This document shows, piece by piece, positions 54,210-56,299 of a stretch of DNA of 56,299 bases. Within the stretch, counting starts at the first letter, position 1. Each line of letters begins with the position of its first letter. Below the pieces are notes generated by a model. The model did not search any database. It was not told the origin of the DNA and was given only the letters and a program-made list of their open reading frames with translations. Position numbers and translations under genes: made by a program. This DNA comes from an uncultured Marvinbryantia sp. (GTDB lineage Bacteria; Bacillota; Clostridia; Lachnospirales; Lachnospiraceae), in contig CAKRRF010000015.1 of the NCBI GenBank assembly GCA_934394985.1, positions 1 through 56,299 of the forward strand. Direction: 5' to 3'.

Positions 54210-55067
54210 ATGAATAACAAAAAAACGAAAAAAGGAATGAGTATGAAAGGTCAGCGTACCCTGGCATATATTGTACTGGTTCTGCTGTCTTTCCTCTGCC
54301 TGTTCTGGTTCTATGTATTATTTATTAATGCGACCAGATCTAATGGAGCATTGAAACGTGGATTTACGGCAATTCCGGGAAGTTTTCTGATTACGAACTG
54401 GAAAAATCTTCTGGCAGGGACACTTCCGGTATGGCATGGAATGTTTAACAGTATCATAGTTGCAGCCAGTTCAGCGGTTTTGTGTACCTATTTTTCTACT
54501 ATGACTGCCTATGCTTTGCACGCCTATGATTTTAAAGGAAGAAAATTTATGTTTACCTTTATTCTGGCGGTTATGATGATTCCAACACAGGTAACTGCAC
54601 TCGGATTTATTCAGCTTCTAGGAAAAATGCATCTGGATGACTCTTTTATTCCACTGATTGTTCCAAGTATAGCGGCACCGGTTACGTTCTTCTATATGAA
54701 GCAGTATATGGAGAGCAATCTTCCATTGGAATTGGTAGAAGCAGCACGTATTGATGGATCTGGAGAATTTAGGACTTTCAATACTATTTCGCTTCCTTTG
54801 ATGAAACCAGCAATTGCAGTGCAGGCAATCTTTACCTTTGTACAGAGTTGGAACAACTATTTTATTCCGGCACTGGTACTTCATACGGATAAAAAGAAAA
54901 CGCTGCCAATATTGATTGCTCAGCTGCGAAGTGCAGACTTCCTGAAGTTTGATATGGGGCAGGTATATGTGATGATTGCATTTTCTATCTTTCCGGTTAT
55001 TATTGTCTATATTTTGTTATCAAAATTTATTGTAGAAGGTGTCTCCGCAGGTGCGGTAAAAGGCTAA
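54210..55067 (+). CDS. Sugar ABC transporter permease (MalG/UgpE type)
   Basis: A 285-residue permease with six helices, the EAA loop ELVEAARIDGSGEFRTFNTISLPLMKP and the ending VEGVSAGAVKG. AGGGGGAGAG lies upstream of the ATG. It is the last gene of the operon and is followed by a terminator. No ATPase gene is included, as in the other two CUT1 operons here. Confidence 0.9.
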   Translation: MNNKKTKKGMSMKGQRTLAYIVLVLLSFLCLFWFYVLFINATRSNGALKRGFTAIPGSFLITNWKNLLAGTLPVWHGMFNSIIVAASSAVLCTYFSTMTAYALHAYDFKGRKFMFTFILAVMMIPTQVTALGFIQLLGKMHLDDSFIPLIVPSIAAPVTFFYMKQYMESNLPLELVEAARIDGSGEFRTFNTISLPLMKPAIAVQAIFTFVQSWNNYFIPALVLHTDKKKTLPILIAQLRSADFLKFDMGQVYVMIAFSIFPVIIVYILLSKFIVEGVSAGAVKG

Positions 55068-55073
55068 AAATGG

Positions 55074-55112
55074 AAACGCTGCTGAATGGGAAACTATAAG
55101 GCAGCGTTTTTT
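55074..55112 (+). terminator. Terminator of the cellobiose ABC operon
   Basis: AAACGCTGC pairs with GCAGCGTTT across an 18-base loop, and a T run follows. Confidence 0.8.
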
Positions 55113-55457
55113 GCTGTCACAAGAACAGATAAATTTTTTTATTATATTGAAAAATTTCGAAAACGATTCGATTTTTTATGGATGGAAGAGTAGTCGTAAT
55201 AATGCAAGAAAACAAAGAGTTGCATTATCAAAAATAAAAAGAGAATACAATATTGACATATGCAACCTGTAAGGGTATAGTAAAAATATATTTTCAATTC
55301 AAAGTGCAAATGCACGATAAGATTTCCTGACACATTTCTGAAATCTTATATCTAAAAGAATCAATAGAAGATCATTTCTGCAGGTTATCACCTGAATGAT
55401 CCATTCAATGAATTGCAACGAGGAGACAGATTTGCTAAAATAAAGGAGGAGATAACT
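55113..55457 (+). other. 345-bp intergenic region with promoter and structured leader
   Basis: No gene was seen. From left to right it holds a CGAAAACGATTCG box (about 55157), an AATGCAA/TTGCATT inverted pair (55201-55226), a promoter (55253-55281), and a leader of about 170 nt with two stem-loops: ATAAGATTTC with GAAATCTTAT (about 55317-55349) and an imperfect GATCATT...AATGATC (about 55370-55401). Confidence 0.6.
55253..55281 (+). promoter_or_regulatory. Sigma-A promoter of the terminal nuclease-like gene
   Basis: TTGACA and TATAGT are separated by exactly 17 bases, about 177 bp before the ATC start of the gene. Confidence 0.8.
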
Positions 55458-56299
55458 ATCAAAAAAGAAAGAGATGTGATACAGTGGCATCCGGCATTTT
55501 GTAGTGCCACAGAGTTGGAATTTTTAGAGAATCGAAAAAATTTGGAGTTTCACAGAGAAATAAATTTAAGCAGGAAACCATTGCAGATGGATTTACTGAT
55601 TATTAAAAAGCTGGCAGATATCTCATTAATAAATGAAATCGGACATATATTTAGAGAATATAATATAATCGAATATAAAAGTCCAAACGATAGTATGTCG
55701 ATTGATGATTTTTATAAAACAATAGCATATGCCTGTTTATATAAAGCAACGAAAGGCAGACAGGTAGATGATATTAAGGCAGAGGAGATAACAATTTCCA
55801 TGTTCCGGGAGCGATATCCAAGAGAATTGTTTCAGGATATCAGAACTTTGGGTATGGTAGTAGAATTGTATCAGGATGGAATATATTACATAAAGGGAAA
55901 AGTTCCATTTCGGACACAGATCATTGTAACGAATCAGTTAAACCAGCAGAAGCATGAGAGTCTGCGGGTGCTATCTCAGAAACTGATAGAAGAAGATGCA
56001 AGAAATTTTCTGAAAAAGATGGAGGTTCTTACAGAACCGGGTGACAGAGAACTGATTGATTCTGTGTTGCATGTAAGTGTTGCAGCAAATCAAGAAATTT
56101 ATGAAAAAGTGAAAGGGGGAACGATTATGTATGAAGCGATAAAAAATTTATTTAAAGAAGAATATGAAGAGATCAAGGCACAGACAGTAAAAGAAGCAGA
56201 AGAACTCAAGGCGCAAAAAATGAAAGAAGCAGAAGAACTCAAGGCGCAAAAAATGAAAGAAGCAGAAGAACTCAAGGCGCAAAAAATGAAAGAAGCAGA
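55458..56299 (+). CDS. PD-(D/E)XK-like protein with hendecad repeats, ATC start, 3' partial
   Basis: At least 280 residues, open at the window end. The protein opens KKERDVIQWHPAFCSATELEF and continues with LQMDLLIIKK and YNIIEYKSPNDSMSIDDFYK, which fits a PD-(D/E)XK nuclease core (D in MDLLI, E and K in EYK). Homologues in Lachnospiraceae start MKK..., often mislabelled 3-isopropylmalate dehydrogenase. Here the expected ATG is ATC (55458), 7 bases after AAAGGAGGA. The next in-frame start would be GTG 55476, too far. The tail is a charged repeat of KEAEELKAQKM. Possible roles are DNA metabolism or mobile-element biology, but none is established. Confidence 0.72.
   Translation, partial: MKKERDVIQWHPAFCSATELEFLENRKNLEFHREINLSRKPLQMDLLIIKKLADISLINEIGHIFREYNIIEYKSPNDSMSIDDFYKTIAYACLYKATKGRQVDDIKAEEITISMFRERYPRELFQDIRTLGMVVELYQDGIYYIKGKVPFRTQIIVTNQLNQQKHESLRVLSQKLIEEDARNFLKKMEVLTEPGDRELIDSVLHVSVAANQEIYEKVKGGTIMYEAIKNLFKEEYEEIKAQTVKEAEELKAQKMKEAEELKAQKMKEAEELKAQKMKEA
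56190..56299 (+). repeat. 33-bp in-frame tandem repeat, at least 3.3 copies
   Basis: Units at 56190-56222, 56223-56255 and 56256-56288 are identical, and a fourth begins at 56289 and leaves the window. Each encodes the 11-residue unit KEAEELKAQKM, a hendecad suited to a coiled coil. Identity at DNA level indicates recent expansion. Confidence 0.95.

Noticed and set aside
56190..56299. CRISPR-like array
   Set aside because: The repeats are contiguous with no spacers, and they stay in frame within a coding region.

Overview
The window reads as chromosome of a Gram-positive gut-type Firmicute, most likely a Lachnospiraceae member. I infer this from moderate-to-low GC with strong AGGAGG ribosome sites, from families typical of that group (YesMN two-component system, CUT1 sugar ABC transporters, GH31 and GH94 enzymes, YolD-like protein beside an UmuC-like polymerase, a DUF975 protein, small proteins with an NATWQG motif, and a PD-(D/E)XK protein often mislabelled 3-isopropylmalate dehydrogenase), and from a tRNA-Pro without encoded CCA. 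No phage, insertion sequence, CRISPR array or rRNA was seen.

Layout. 1-1.7 kb: tRNA-Pro and a glycerate 2-kinase. 1.7-12.4 kb: an alpha-glycoside locus with a YesN/YesM sensor pair divergent from a sugar ABC importer and two GH31 glycosidases. 12.4-21.7 kb: a degenerate DhaR-type regulator divergent from dhaK, dhaL, a zinc-type dehydrogenase, a three-gene TRAP importer, a small membrane protein and a second glycerate 2-kinase. The last 113 codons of the two glycerate kinases are identical at DNA level (344 bp, direct orientation, 20,137 bp apart), although the rest of the genes has diverged. 21.7-23.1 kb: a cation/proton antiporter behind what I read as a fluoride riboswitch. 23.2-35.4 kb: housekeeping and accessory genes (L,D-transpeptidase, MATE pump, alarmone synthetase-like protein, metallo-beta-lactamase-fold protein, argJ, Y-family polymerase plus YolD-like partner, YbaK, an AfsR/SARP-type regulator with a GGDEF-like tail, two NATWQG proteins, a phosphoesterase, a DUF975 protein). 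35.7-43.0 kb: a sugar locus with ABC importer, PfkB kinase, ADP-dependent-kinase-family protein, class II aldolase and RpiR regulator. 43.2-45.0 kb: a YtrA-type GntR regulator with an ABC exporter. 45.1-47.8 kb: PfkB kinase and glycerol kinase. 47.8-55.1 kb: a cellobiose locus (GH94 phosphorylase divergent from a LacI regulator and a third sugar ABC importer). The window ends inside a PD-(D/E)XK protein gene that appears to start at ATC and carries 33-bp tandem repeats.

How it works together. Three CUT1 importers and one TRAP importer bring in sugars or small hydroxy acids. GH31 and GH94 enzymes cleave imported disaccharides or glycosides inside the cell, and kinases plus an aldolase feed the products into the triose part of glycolysis. 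Dihydroxyacetone kinase, glycerol kinase and the glycerate kinases converge on triose phosphate or phosphoglycerate. Two features recur: every one of the four extracytoplasmic binding proteins lacks a lipobox cysteine, and each is followed by an intercistronic stem-loop before its membrane subunits.

All calls come from reading the sequence. No database search or folding program was run, so family names rest on recognised motifs and substrate assignments are inference.
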